Source: Albula goreensis (Eukaryota; Chordata; Actinopteri; Albuliformes; Albulidae). From it: a DNA stretch of 64,000 nucleotides. The notes beneath the pieces were generated by a model, which made no database searches, was not told the DNA's origin, and saw nothing but the letters and a program-made list of their open reading frames with translations. Below, one piece after another: positions 1 through 10,620 of this stretch; the stretch's first letter is position 1, and every line of letters starts with the position of its first letter. Position numbers and translations under genes: made by a program. Where the stretch lies: positions 30,890,501 to 30,954,500 of the forward strand of contig CM040748.1 of NCBI GenBank assembly GCA_022829145.1, read 5' to 3'.

Positions 1-1499
1 TGGAGGTCTTTGCCTGAAGAAAGCACTAGGGGGTGCTTGCATTCCTCTTTTGTGCCTCGTTATGTGATAGCCGGAGGAGGCGAGGGTGAGGGGGAGGGGG
101 GGTTTATGCTGAAAGGGCACAACCGGGTATCTCTTTGCTGCCCAGGTCCCCAACCGGAACAAAGAGTGGGCAGCGGAAACACATACCCCCCGCAAAAATC
201 TCCTCCAGCATGCTGACGTTTTTTTTTTGCCTCCATTATTTCTATTTCTCTGTATGTGTGTGTAACACAATTCCTCTTCACAGTTTCATTTTGAGCGTCT
301 CTCCGGTTGTTGAATTTTGTAGAATCTGACAAGCATTCGCTGCCCAGGCTACGTGGCACAAGACACGGATTGTCAGTCGAGATCGATCTTCTATAGTGAT
401 CTGTGGCTGATCTGTTTTTTTTTTTCGCTTTCAGCGGCGTGTTGTTTTCCATTGCCCGCTGTTTTCACCTCTTCAGCGAAAAGCCCCGCAGGAATGTCCC
501 TGGGTTGCTCAACACTGTTTATGGAGCTCTTAACCCTGGTAAGGTGAGCGACTGTGTGACATCTGTGTGAGAGAGAAGGCACCCAGGGGTACCAGAGAGA
601 CACCAACAGGGAGCATAGCAAAGCAAGCCCCAGTCTCCCAGTCCCTGTCCTCATAAATACCACCTACAGCCAAAGCGTCATTCTAATGTCCCTCCGGCTA
701 ATACCGAGCGTGGTTTTTAGCCTATATCGGACAATTAGAATCACATTTCATATTAGTCTGGCAGTCACCCTCATCCCATTTGACTCGCACAGCCTGTTCT
801 ACATAGTATCCATGTAAATAGATATTTATTAAGGAAATTTAGGGGTACAAGGCTAACTCCTACCCAGGGTACAGTAATCTGAGAATGACTCCACTTTCCA
901 TACCCACTAGTCCACGTGACTAATCTGCACAATAATTTTTCATCAAACGGACATAACGCTATAAAGCAATTTTGAAACATCAGTTATGTTTATAATGGTT
1001 CCACTGGATATGAGTATTGTTAATAGTGAAAAGGGTCCATTATTGTTAAATAATAGAAATGACAAAGCTGTGTTTGATGTAATTGTTTTATTGGGTCTTG
1101 TATAATCCGGCGATGAAAGCAGGATTTGCTCCCTTTGTCCTCCGGAGCGTGTTAAGCACGCCGCAGCAGACCCGGTCTCACAGAGAGCCCCTGGGCCCTG
1201 TTTTCCAGCGGTGTGTCTAAAAGTCAATGTAACACCCTCTGTCACACCAAATGTTAGCGATCCACAGAATCGCCACTGAGATGCAGGGATAAAGGGCATG
1301 GCCACGTCACTTCCCATCAGGACACGAGACATCAACCTCAACAATACTTCCTTCTCATCTTTTTTTTTTGCTGTTTTGTAAATAAATGCCAAGCCACACA
1401 GGGAGAGCAGACACCAATTTTTATACCCCCAGAAGAGAGAATGTGCGCTGAAATCCTGCCACCAATTCCCGCATTCCACCCACCCCTCCACCCTGTCCC
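1..1499. other. Non-coding stretch, no gene seen
   Basis: No frame here has a recognisable domain. The longest open frame is on the minus strand at 943-1491 (182 codons); it matches no family I know and runs through low-complexity stretches. The segment holds a G-rich run near 77-103, T-runs near 220 and 416, and AT-rich sequence from 700 to 1100. Part of 1240-1350 has mixed composition and could be conserved, but nothing decides this from one sequence. Confidence 0.6.
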
Positions 1500-1640
1500 T
1501 ATTTATTTTATATCCTGCTTTGGTTGTTTTGGCCCAATTAAGGAACTAATTGTGTAGATCATTGGGTAGATGGCATTGTTGTAAAAGTATAAAGAGCATT
1601 GCTAATTGGGCTAGCAGCTGTGGGTTGTCGCCTGTGTTTA
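1500..1640. promoter_or_regulatory. Candidate conserved non-coding element with ATTA cores
   Basis: This short block has several CAATTA/TAATTG homeodomain-type cores. It includes a 9-bp perfect inverted repeat, GCCCAATTA at 1532-1540 and TAATTGGGC at 1603-1611. It sits just upstream of a CpG-containing GC-rich patch (1640-1860). The enhancer reading is an inference from composition; conservation was not tested. Confidence 0.3.
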
Positions 1641-2210
1641 GACCCCGGGACGAGGAACACAGAGGACCGGGCCCGCTCTCGCTTGCTCCGATGCCAGGAT
1701 CAGAATCACTGGCAGGGGCCGGCGGAGCCCGACGCCGCCACCGCCGCCGCCACCACAGTGCGCGCGGGGCCCAGAATGCAGTTGGCATCCGGAGGGGTCA
1801 TTGTCACCTCCGAGGGCTATTTTTCATCTTGTCGAGGGCCCCCAGCTCCGGGCCCGGCAGCACTTTGCGTATGACAGTTAGCATGTGGTGGGTTTTTCCA
1901 GGGCGTGGAAGAGATCCAAAGAGGCAGGATGCCAACGCTTCCCCTCAGCAAAGAAGCAATTCTGCTCCTTTTCTCCCCTCTTCTCTCTCTCTCTCTCTTT
2001 CGCTGGCACTTCTGATAGGACATGTCTGAAAAACAGCTTATTGTTGATGTTTTTAACTGTGAGGGAGGGATGAAAAAAACAAAAAGAGAGAAAGAAAGAA
2101 AGAGAAAAATAGAAAATCGTGCCAGCCCTGTGTGGTGGTCGCAGGGAGTCCTCGATGCTGACATCAGACACGTGGACCCCCAGCAGCCGCCCCCCCCCCC
2201 TCCATGCAGT
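1641..2210. other. GC-rich patch followed by pyrimidine and purine tracts
   Basis: Positions 1640-1860 are GC- and CpG-rich, with a (CCGCCA)-like run near 1733-1756. Several overlapping frames are open on both strands, as expected of GC-rich DNA. A (CT)n tract at about 1980-2000 and a GA-rich tract at about 2082-2112 follow, then a C-run at about 2190-2200. No gene is supported. Confidence 0.5.
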
Positions 2211-2253
2211 ACTCTGGAAAATATCAAGCACGGGGGATGCGGTCAATATCCAT

Positions 2254-2500
2254 CTTGACATGTACTTGATATGCTAAAAAATACAGACCTGAAGCATTTT
2301 TGTGGGTTTGTCAATATGCACCATGACCTGACAAATATTAATTCTCGATTTCAATTTAAGGCATATATCATCCTTGGGTTTCCCTGGATATCATACATAT
2401 CTGGATGTCTCCATGACGCACAAGGTAGCACAGCGATTGGTGGCTTGGTCAAATGTTCCCATTCCCTTAAGAAGCTCTGTTAATGAAATTATATGCGAAA
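2254..2500 (+). repeat. Diverged non-coding repeat, copy A
   Basis: This segment aligns with 29980-30245 on the same strand. Shared blocks in order are CTTGACATGT, TTGATATGCTAAAAAATA, TTTGTCAA.ATGCACCAT, CTG.CAAATAT, ATCCTT.GGTT, CTGGAT..CATACAT, GGATGTCT and AAGGTAGC.CA.CGATT. I judge overall similarity at roughly three quarters by eye, with small indels. There is no long open frame, no clear terminal repeat and no target-site duplication, so I cannot say whether it is an old interspersed repeat or a duplicated regulatory element. Orientation is arbitrary and set to match copy B. Confidence 0.75.
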
Positions 2501-2999
2501 CTGAAACAGAAATGGAGGAACACCATGAGCAGGAAAGGAGAGAAGTAAAAAAGAAAGAGAGAAGGGTTACATCCCCTCCTGTCTCTGTATTGTCTCTGTA
2601 ACCAAAGCTTCTTCTGACCCAAAGCTTTTCACTCCATTTCATTAACAGGGTGGGTGTTTTCTGTTGGCTCTTTGGCCTTCTCCTTCCCAATTCATTTGAA
2701 TTTCCATCACCAAAAAAAGACTAAATTCCCTCAGAAACACAGGTGAGGGAAACAGGTTTTTACATCTTTAGCCTGGCGGCGCCGACAGTAAGCCGGGAAG
2801 CGCCGAAGCAGCTACCGCCGGCATTTCCTGTGCGGTCCTCCCCTGGTTTCACCCCTCCTCAGCTTCGTGGTCGAGGTGGAGGAGCTGCAGCCGGGAGGAT
2901 CCGACACTGTACCCCTGGCCCTCCTCCAGAAGGAGGCGCGACCGGCCCCCTCTCATTAATCTGGCAGGGCGGTCCTCTCAGACCGTGTGGCAGGTTGAC
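2501..2999. other. Non-coding stretch with a GC-rich centre
   Basis: A purine-rich run lies at 2530-2570 and a GC-rich patch with several CpGs at about 2770-2960. A frame is open at 2743-3021, but it is proline/glycine/arginine-rich and reflects base composition. No gene is seen. Confidence 0.5.
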
Positions 3000-3500
3000 T
3001 GCTCATTTATTCTGTTTATAATAGCAAGCCCCCACTGATAAATACCCCGCATCAGAGCGCACATGTGCTAAAATATTCATAAAACAGAACTCTTAATTTA
3101 CCAACGGTGGGGGGAAAACCTATAAATTCAAAAGCAAGGTGACGAACGTTGTTATATTTTTATGCACATGCGAGCCGTAGAAGGGGACGTCCAGATTAAT
3201 TAGCTGGGTATTCACTTTTAACCTGCAGTAATTTCGCCTCTGGCGAAATTAGCTTTAGCACGGATCTGCAAAAGCAATGTTGAGCAAATGGCACCTGTCC
3301 AGGTTTCCTTAACAGTGGTAATTAGATTTAAAAACAGAACGTCAAGCTCTGAAAGATCTCGACTGAAAGTATTAAACGGGACAGCTTTGCAACACTGTTT
3401 GCGCTTTGCTAATTATTATCATTTTTAATCACGTAATTAGTTCTCAGTAATGGGGTGGCATTGTCACATTGCTCATATTTGAATACTGCTGGATCAAACT
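3000..3500. promoter_or_regulatory. Candidate enhancer-like element rich in TAATTA cores
   Basis: One of the strongest regulatory-looking blocks in the window. Homeodomain-type cores occur at 3195-3203 (ATTAATTAG), 3319-3325 (TAATTAG), 3410-3415 (TAATTA) and 3434-3440 (TAATTAG), with a perfect palindromic motif at 3229-3251 between them. The block is free of microsatellites and has no long open frame. That it is a conserved developmental enhancer is an inference; it needs comparison with another vertebrate. Confidence 0.4.
3229..3251. repeat. Perfect 10-bp inverted repeat, 3-bp spacer
   Basis: TAATTTCGCC at 3229-3238 and GGCGAAATTA at 3242-3251 are exact reverse complements around TCT. Each arm joins an ATTA-type core to a TTTCGCC sequence that partly resembles an E2F half-site. 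It could be a dimeric protein-binding site or a small cruciform. Confidence 0.85.
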
Positions 3501-4849
3501 CATATTCTCTCTTTTAATGAACAATAAAACAAGAGGGGCCAAGCCCCAACAAGTGAGTTCATGTTGTGAATGATCTTGCGTATCAATAGCTAAGATAGTG
3601 GGGTTTTTTTAATGCCTTTGGATGTCAGTAAATATGGGTTCTGGGCCACAACCACAGACTGCACTTAAAGTGTGACTAGTCTCTTTCTACATTCAGGTCA
3701 GTTCATACTTTGAGCCTCATTTGGCTCCTTTTAGTGGTCCAAACTTGTGCCAAAACCTTCAAAACAAAGCGTAACACCTCAATTAAATGCTTCCATGTCT
3801 ATCTCAAAACTACGTGCCATCAATTTAACGCAAATAGAAAGCAACAGTTAGGCCTGATACAAATATCACAAAAATCTGGAATTCAAATAAATGATGTGCC
3901 AATTATTCAACATAATATGGTCTGTTTTATCATTGTGCCAAGAGTTTGGACTCTCAAAGTACAGCTCAATGACCATTGGGACCACAATGACAGACTTGTG
4001 GTCTGAGTAGTGGGGGTAGCATCCCTTTTTTCCTACATTTTTTGACCATGCTGTCTTAATCGGATGTGGCTTCCCCAATGGAAATGAAACACTCTGCACG
4101 TTACAGTAAATAAATGGAGTTTTTGGAAAATATATCTCTCAGTATATATTTAACAGAATTTTTTCCAAAATATATATTCAGCACAATACATACGTAGTAA
4201 TATATGTTGAAATATTTGTGTTATACAGTTTGTTGTGTTGAAATATCAAATATGTTCTATATAATATTGAATATATATTTAGTTTCAGTATATTTTAGCA
4301 TAGGTTATTTCCAGAAGGAATTTGTAAACAAAACCAAAAAAAATCAACTTTATCCTCTGACTATAGAATGCTGGCCATGTGCTTAGGAGAGTGAACTATG
4401 AAAGGTCTGGCAGGCACTGGGGACAGCCAGTTCATGTTGCGTAGGCGGGAAGGTTACGGCTGCAGTTTTTGGAGTACGTCTTGGCCTCTCTCTCTTTCTC
4501 TCCCTGTCTGTCTGGGCTCGTCCTTCAGGGTAATCCTGCAGTGGATTCGGGGCTGGGAGCGCGGAGCCAGATGGCAGAGGCAGGAGACAGTCACCTGCAT
4601 CCGAGACGTTAGAACAGCGCAAAAGTCCTTCCAGCCCCGGCCATGGGTGAGGCCTGACTTTTAAAGGCTTTTATTGAAAGTTTTCAAAGTAACTTCACTC
4701 AAGCGCTTCATTGGTTACGGTTAGTGTTGGTTAGGCAAAATGTTATTTTATGAAACACCCATGCGTCTCAGTAATACTGATTTAAAAAGGAAAAATGTTT
4801 GAATTTACATTTAATTATTTACCGTTAAAAGTGCATATTCATCATTTTA
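3501..4849. other. AT-rich non-coding stretch
   Basis: No gene is seen. The part from about 4120 to 4300 is very AT-rich and contains partly inverted sequences (TTTTTGGAAAATATAT near 4120 and TTTTTTCCAAAATATAT near 4159). Positions 4390-4665 are more GC-rich with pyrimidine tracts and an open frame, but carry no recognisable protein motif. Confidence 0.55.
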
Positions 4850-5560
4850 GTTGGTCGTATATCATCCCTGATTTCCATTAGCGAAGCCCTCTGTTTTTTC
4901 CCCCCAGAACAGCGTTGATCACGCTCAGTGTGTCTGTTCACAGCCAGCCAATGGCGCGGTGCGGTTTAAAAACGGAACTCTCAAGTTTCGGGCTAACCCC
5001 CTGCGTTCCTGAACGCTCCCGCCTGTTACTGTTCTCCTCAAAACGTCTTTGATCTGAAATCGGCCTCTGTGGAAGACGCATCGGCAGTGGTTTTCGTCTG
5101 AGCTTTGAACATATTGAGGCGGGCGGGGGGAGGGCGGGGTGAGGGCTGGCGGTTTTCTGCTATCTCGCGGAACTCCTTTCCCTCAGAAAAGGATGAGCAT
5201 ATGGCAGCCACCCTCTCTGGATTCTCCCATAGCGGGAGGGACCGTATCCCCGATTCCTGCATCCTGTTATCAGCGAATCCCTGGATACACTCCCCCGCAC
5301 CCACTTTCTGCCTGCACCCCCTCCTCTCCTCTCCTCTTCTCCCTCCTCCCTCTCTCCATTATACGTGCTCAGCATTTGCCATCCACGCAGAGCTCAATAC
5401 GTCGCCCCCTCTTTCCTTCTCCCAACCTTTTTACAGCCCCACGCCCTCAATCAGTTAATTAAACATAATATAAATCACTGCCTGAATTTGTAAAGTAAGA
5501 TTAATTCCGCAGTTTGGTGTAATAAAATTGTAAATCAAAGCAGATGAAGGTTATCTCCCT
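4850..5560. promoter_or_regulatory. Candidate conserved non-coding block
   Basis: Mixed-composition sequence contains a CCAAT box (CAGCCAATGG, about 4945), several CpGs, and at 5450-5545 an ATTA-rich part with GTTAATTAAAC and AGATTAATTCC. A long CT-rich tract at about 5315-5420 separates the two. No coding motif is seen in the overlapping open frames. The regulatory reading is inferred. Confidence 0.3.
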
Positions 5561-6599
5561 AGTTTTTTTTCTTCACTTGAAATCAGATAGCATTGATTTT
5601 TTTTCAGTCCTTCCCTTCTCTTCTGTGGGAACTGCAGCATAAACCGCCTTTGTGCAACTCAAGTCGACGAAACTGTCATCTTCGACCAGAACTCCAGCCC
5701 CCCCCCCCCCAAACATCCCTGGCCATTCACAGTCTAAAGGGAGCATTCATCGACGGTCGCAGATCAAAAGACCCCACCACAGACGACGCTCCGTTCCCCC
5801 CCTCACCTGGGACACAAAGAGCATGTTTCATAAGTCTCGGGGCCCCATAAAACAAGCCATTCTCCCAGCCGCTATCACTCCGGGATGCCCCAAAACATGA
5901 CTCTGAGAGACAGCGGTCACTTAAATTTACAGACTTAATCAGAGGAAATCCTTCCTCTCCTCCAGCTAATTTATGTCAAGTGATAGGACTCCTTACCTGT
6001 CCTTAAAGTCAACCAACAAGTATAAGCAAACTGTGCCCCTTTTTGCTGTGTAGTGTACTGTACACACAACTATTAGCTTTACATCAGTGATATAGATGGA
6101 ATTGGATGTGAGAGATGAATGGACTATAGGAAATGGAAAAATGTAATGCCTGATACATTCATTCAGACAAAATTATTAACTTTTATTTTAATGATTAACC
6201 TGCCCTCTACTCTTCCCCTCCATCTTGATAATATCATCAATCAAGCTCATTTCCTGTCCTCAGTTTGTTTTGCCAAATTTTTTTCCATTTTCCTTAAGTT
6301 CAGGTTTTATTGATATACTTCCTGTCAAACTTTCAAATTAAATACTTCAAATTAAATACTATATACAAATAATATTTCACTTTAGGGCATAGCTTGTACA
6401 ATGTTTTTGCATTTCTTACTGTATACTTCACAAAATAATTGGATGCTCAATAATTGAATAGAAATAAACACATGTCAAATATGTCACATGGTGTATTTTT
6501 TTAAACTTTACATGTAAACCCAGCATACATGATTTACTTGCATGCTAAATTTAAAAACTATAACACAATAGATATATTGTACATTGATATTTATTACCT
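5561..6599. other. Non-coding, mostly AT-rich stretch
   Basis: A C-run lies at about 5699-5710. A CpG-containing patch lies at 5740-5890. From 6000 the sequence is AT-rich. A 14-bp unit (TTCAAATTAAATAC) is tandemly duplicated at 6332-6345 and 6346-6359. No gene is seen. Confidence 0.6.
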
Positions 6600-6866
6600 T
6601 GTAATTACAAGCCATACGTTCCTTTTCTGAGTCGTTTTTCTCTGTTGCCTTTTAAAATCCCTCTGACTGGTTCATTTGACTATAGCAGCACAAAACAACA
6701 AGCTGTTAACTAACTGCAGTCTGTTTGCAGATTCAGAATGTAGAAGACTGCCGTGTCCAAATTTTCACTTTTCGTTGTGGCTTAAGGACCCGCTCCAGTT
6801 TATCGTGCCTCGGCAACCCAGGACGACCCGGAAAAGCTTTGCTGCGGAGTTGGACAGCTGCGTTCG
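6600..6866. promoter_or_regulatory. Mixed-composition flank of the minisatellite
   Basis: Unique sequence without simple repeats leads directly into the 56-bp array. Its last bases (CTGCGTTCG before 6867) resemble the end of a repeat unit (CTGTGTGTTCA), which suggests the array grew from this local sequence. Together with 7587-8100 it may be one non-coding element split by the array; this is inferred. Confidence 0.25.
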
Positions 6867-7586
6867 GTTCTAATCCCTTATGCTAGCATATGAGGAATCA
6901 GAACGCAGTAACTGTGTGTTCAGTTCCGATCCCTTTTGGTAGCATATGAGGAATCAGAACGCAGTAACTGTGTGTTCTGTTCTGATCCCTTATGCTAGCA
7001 TATGAGAAATCAGAACGCAGTAACTGTGTGTTCAGTTCTGATCCCTTTTGGTAGCATATGAGAAATCAGAACGCAGTAACTGTGTGTTCTGTTCTGATCC
7101 CTTATGCTAGCATATGAGAAATCAGAACGCAGTAACTGTGTGTTCAGTTCTGATCCCTTATGCTAGCATATGAGAAATCAGAACGCAGTAACTGTGTGTT
7201 CAGTTCTGATCCCTTATGCTAGCATATGAGAAATCAGAACGCAGTAACTGTGTGTTCAGTTCTGATCCCTTATGCTAGCATATGAGGAATCAGAACGCAG
7301 TAGCTGTGTGTTCAGTTCTGATCCCTTATGCTAGCATATGAGAAATCAGAACGCAGTAGCTGTGTGTTCAGTTCTGATCCCTTATGCTAGCATATGAGAA
7401 ATCAGAACGCAGTAACTGTGTGTTCAGTTCTGATCCCTTATGCTAGCATATAAGAAATCAGAACACAGCAACTGTGTGTTCAGTTCTGATCCCTTTTGGT
7501 AGCATATGAGAAATCAGAACGCAGTAACTGTGTGTTCAGTTCTGATCCCTTATGCTAGCATATGAGGAATCAGAACACAGCAACTG
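6867..7586. repeat. 56-bp minisatellite, 13 units, each with nested inverted repeats
   Basis: Unit starts fall exactly every 56 bp (6867, 6923, 6979 and so on to 7539), so the array has 12 full units and a 48-bp thirteenth with no indels. Each unit begins GTTCTGAT and carries the matching arm ATCAGAAC 30 bp later. The 10-bp palindrome ATGCTAGCAT lies between the arms. Units 2, 4 and 12 carry a variant (TTTTGGTAGCAT) that breaks the inner palindrome. Units 2 and 4 also end in GTTCT instead of GTTCA, so units 2-3 and 4-5 look like a duplicated 112-bp dimer. Units 8 and 9 share GTAGCTG, and units 11 and 13 share CACAGCAACTG. The array is not coding. Confidence 0.97.
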
Positions 7587-8100
7587 GAAGAATTCACTCC
7601 AGGGGAGTCTCTCATGCTTTTATTTAATGACAATTCCTTCAAGATCCGAATGCAGAAACCTGCAATTACCATAGATTATCACCGCTGCAGTTTCGCTGTG
7701 GTTCAAGTAATTACAGCAGTCCCAGGTCGCCCATATAATCAGTGAACAGTTTGAGACCATTTAAGGGAGTTTAGTTAACTGCGGAAATTGGGCATTAAAA
7801 TGTTGCCTGTTTTTCTCCCCATGAGCTGTTGTGTAGATCTCAGCTCAGGACTGTATGCAGAATTTATAATGCCGCTCGCCTGAATAATTTTCAGGGTATT
7901 TCTTTTTTTAGCTGTCACCGTGCCCCTTTTTTGAAAGTCATTTTTTGACTTACAGGTTGGGTGTAAATTGGCTGGAACAGTGCGGGGAATAAGACTGTTA
8001 CAGATGCCTCCTGGGTATTAAGAGGGTTTGATTGGGCTCGGGGGACAATGAAAGACGTTCAAACGACCCAGAGGAGCGGAGCTCCTGTAGGCTGTAGGAC
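7587..8100. promoter_or_regulatory. Candidate conserved non-coding block after the minisatellite
   Basis: Unique, moderately AT-rich sequence with CAATTACC, GTAATTACAG and a GAATAATTTTCAGG stretch. It has no simple repeats and no open frame of note. The texture matches the other candidate elements. The regulatory function is inferred only. Confidence 0.3.
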
Positions 8101-8195
8101 GACTACAGACCACCTCCCTCTTAAAATTCAAGAAAGGCCTGTGTATTCACAGTAATGAAACATATCTGTCTTTTTACGTAAACACATTTACTTAA

Positions 8196-8228
8196 AGCAC
8201 TGTTACTTACCAGATAAGTAACAGTGCT
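8196..8228. repeat. Perfect 14-bp hairpin, 5-nt loop
   Basis: AGCACTGTTACTTA at 8196-8209 and TAAGTAACAGTGCT at 8215-8228 are exact reverse complements around CCAGA. The stem is too short for a typical microRNA precursor. It lies about 110 bp before a MITE. Confidence 0.9.
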
Positions 8229-8336
8229 ACTTACAGATAACTGATAACCCCTTCCGTATGTGTCACTGCACCTGGGCTCAGCTGATTTATTTAACAGACA
8301 CAAATACCAACAGCAAATTGGTATTCTTTACACAAG

Positions 8337-8571
8337 GGCTGGGACCCAATCAAACGCACTTAGCACTTTAAGGGCGATTCAATCGAACAGCTTTTGCACT
8401 AAAACATAAGGTTCTTTGCATTTTCTTTTTTACTGGAAACAAGCATACATGTTCTTTGGAAATAGACATTCTTAAATAGAACAGAATATGCCTGCAAAGA
8501 GACTTAAGTCCATTTTGATTGAATTGGATTTGCCCTTAAAGAGACAAAATTTGTTTGATTGGATCTCAGCC
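8337..8571. mobile_element. Non-autonomous DNA element (MITE), copy 1
   Basis: The two ends are long imperfect inverted repeats. The left starts GGCTGGGACCCAATCAAAC; the right, read backwards, starts GGCTGAGATCCAATCAAAC. The match continues inward through CTTTAAGGGC and CAATTCAATC-like stretches for about 50 bp. A short AAG flanks both ends (8334-8336 and 8572-8574), which may be the target duplication, though this is weak. There is no coding capacity. A second copy lies at 19729-19988. Confidence 0.85.
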
Positions 8572-8629
8572 AAGACTTTGATTGTCTTATTTTCTGCATA
8601 ATACAATTATAAAGCTGGGATATTTGCTG

Positions 8630-8735
8630 AGGTGAAGCAGATCAAGTAGCGTGCTCAGTAGTAAACTGTCTGTGACTTGAACCTGCAACCTCCCAGCTAA
8701 AAGCAAACTTCTTTTACCACTAGAAAACACTAATG
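8630..8735 (-). repeat. tRNA-derived SINE head, minus strand
   Basis: Read on the minus strand, the segment has a pol III A-box-like stretch (TAGTGGTAAAAGA) and then GGAGGTTGCAGGTTCAAGTC, whose end is a B-box-like sequence. This is the usual head of a fish tRNA SINE. The body and tail are not clear, so it is a fragment or a heavily diverged copy. Confidence 0.65.
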
Positions 8736-10199
8736 CGCCACAATCTGATCTGTTCTAGTCATGGACAGAATCTTTGCTACTGAATGTGAGTAGATGATGT
8801 CACTGTTTCAATATCTGTCATGTCACTTTACATAAGAACTGTGTTTAATATTAGTCTGTGTGCATTACGTAGGCCTCGACCCTGCCATGCTTTTATAATT
8901 CAGTTGAGTGATAATTACCACTGTGAAAATGAAGCTTTCATTGGCTACTTAAAGAAATAAACAATTTCCACAATAGTAAATGTACAGTAGAAGACCACAA
9001 TTTGGCTTAGTACATTGAAAATGGTGAAGTGGTATTTTAGTAACACAAGCAGGAGAAGCCACAGAAGTTAAAAATATACCTGCAAATGAGCTAGCTAAAT
9101 ACTGTATCAGGAGCTGGTAATTTTCCATCAGTAGGAATAATACAAGTTCACCACAATCATTCCGAAGGCTGTTTAATGATGTGAAAGCAAACTTAATTAA
9201 ATGTGTAAATTGCTTTTATGTGGAGGTGTTTTGTGAGATCTGTTATATTCAAACAAACAAGTGTTGCTGGTGTCTTTTGATACAGTGTTGCCAATAATTG
9301 TCTTTTGTTTCCTTATCGTTATTTTTGTTTTTCAAACCACTCTGAGGAAACAGACTAAAACCACCTCCTTTCTGAATAAGTGCTGCCAGGATAACAATAC
9401 AGCGTGCTGCCAGGATTCTTGGATTAATTCCTGAAACTAAATCAAATGTGTGTGTGGAGAAATAAAATATTATCAGTTTGACACAAAAATATCTACTCAG
9501 ATTTTAAAATCCTTACTTTAAAAATTAAGATGTTTGCTGTATACCATTTTAATAAGCCTGATAAACCACCCAGTTTGTCTTTCAATCATTGTGTCAATGG
9601 GTGGTGATATTGCTGTCCATTGAGGGACCTGTACATTGAATAGTGTGACGACCTCACTATATAAGTATGGTTTAGATAGATTTGTCAAAAAATAGCTATA
9701 GGTATAAAATCATACTGTTTTCTTTGCTGCCATAACAAGACACCTGAGGTTGATCTCCACTGGTATTTTAATTTTCCTTAATTAAAAATGATCCTTTTAT
9801 TTGGTTTTGATTGGCCATTTCTGATTAAGCATAGTATATCCCATAACAGCTTTGTGAACAGGTGTGATACTGCAGTATATAAACAGAGTGAAATATTTAC
9901 AGATTTTCACCCATGAGTTTTAAGATACTTGAAAGCCATGCAAACAGCAAGAGAAAAATCTTGTCATTTCCTCTCACTGGTAACAGAACTCCCAGGTGAG
10001 TCCCACTTTTTCATGATCAGATTTTTCACTTTCAAAGTTTGTAAACTTTAGCTAATTATACACTGGTTGGTCCTGCCTTACTCAAACTCAAGTTTTTTTT
10101 TTTTTGGCAGTCTGCTGCTTTAATTTATGAAAAGCAAATCTGAAATATGGAGATGGCTTTTGTCTGAAACAGCTGTTTGCTGCCGTTTGCCAGAAATCA
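8736..10199. other. AT-rich non-coding stretch
   Basis: No gene, terminal repeat or strong motif cluster is seen. A T-run is at about 10092-10105. Parts of 9110-9260 have ATTA cores but do not stand out. Confidence 0.6.
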
Positions 10200-10620
10200 G
10201 TCAACGGTGTCCCAGGGGTCTCTGTCCGAGGGCCCTTTGAAGTCTGAAGGGGGGGAGTGGGGGGTGGTTTAAGGGCTTGGTTGGTGGGTGCGGATGCTTT
10301 AACGAGTGCAATGAGAGTGGCAGATTACATCAGAGAGTAGGTGCCATCTGATTTTACCTGAATGCAGAAAGGTGACTTTTACTCTCTCATCTCTTCCAAT
10401 CGCTTCTAAAATTTTAAGCAGGGGTAGCTGGGATTGTAAGAAACTGACTTGTGACATAAATCCAATAAATTAGCATGCACTTCCCTCAGTTTCAATTTTA
10501 TGATACACACTGGTGATGATAATGATGATTGTTGAAGATGATGATGATCATCATTATTATTATTATTATTATTAGGATGTGGAGAAGAGAATATCCATGG
10601 CAATGTGAAAATTTGAATTG
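10200..10620. repeat. G-rich run and (ATT)n microsatellite
   Basis: A G-rich run at 10240-10267 (GGGGGGGAGTGGGGGGTGG) could form a quadruplex. At 10514-10575 a (GAT)n-like stretch joins a palindrome (ATGATGATCATCAT) and about eight ATT triplets (10550-10575). The minus-strand open frame here is only the translated triplet repeat. Confidence 0.8.

Noticed and set aside
943..1491. 182-codon minus-strand open frame
   Set aside because: No domain or family motif, low-complexity stretches, no splice context; a frame of this length occurs by chance in 64 kb.
4620..4665. Exon end with GT donor after CCATGG
   Set aside because: A single GGTGAG following an ATG is not enough; no acceptor, frame or homology supports an exon.
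6867..7586. CRISPR-like array
   Set aside because: Direct tandem repeats without unique spacers, in a vertebrate sequence; it is a minisatellite.
8196..8228. MicroRNA precursor
   Set aside because: Stem of 14 bp is too short and no extended pairing flanks it.
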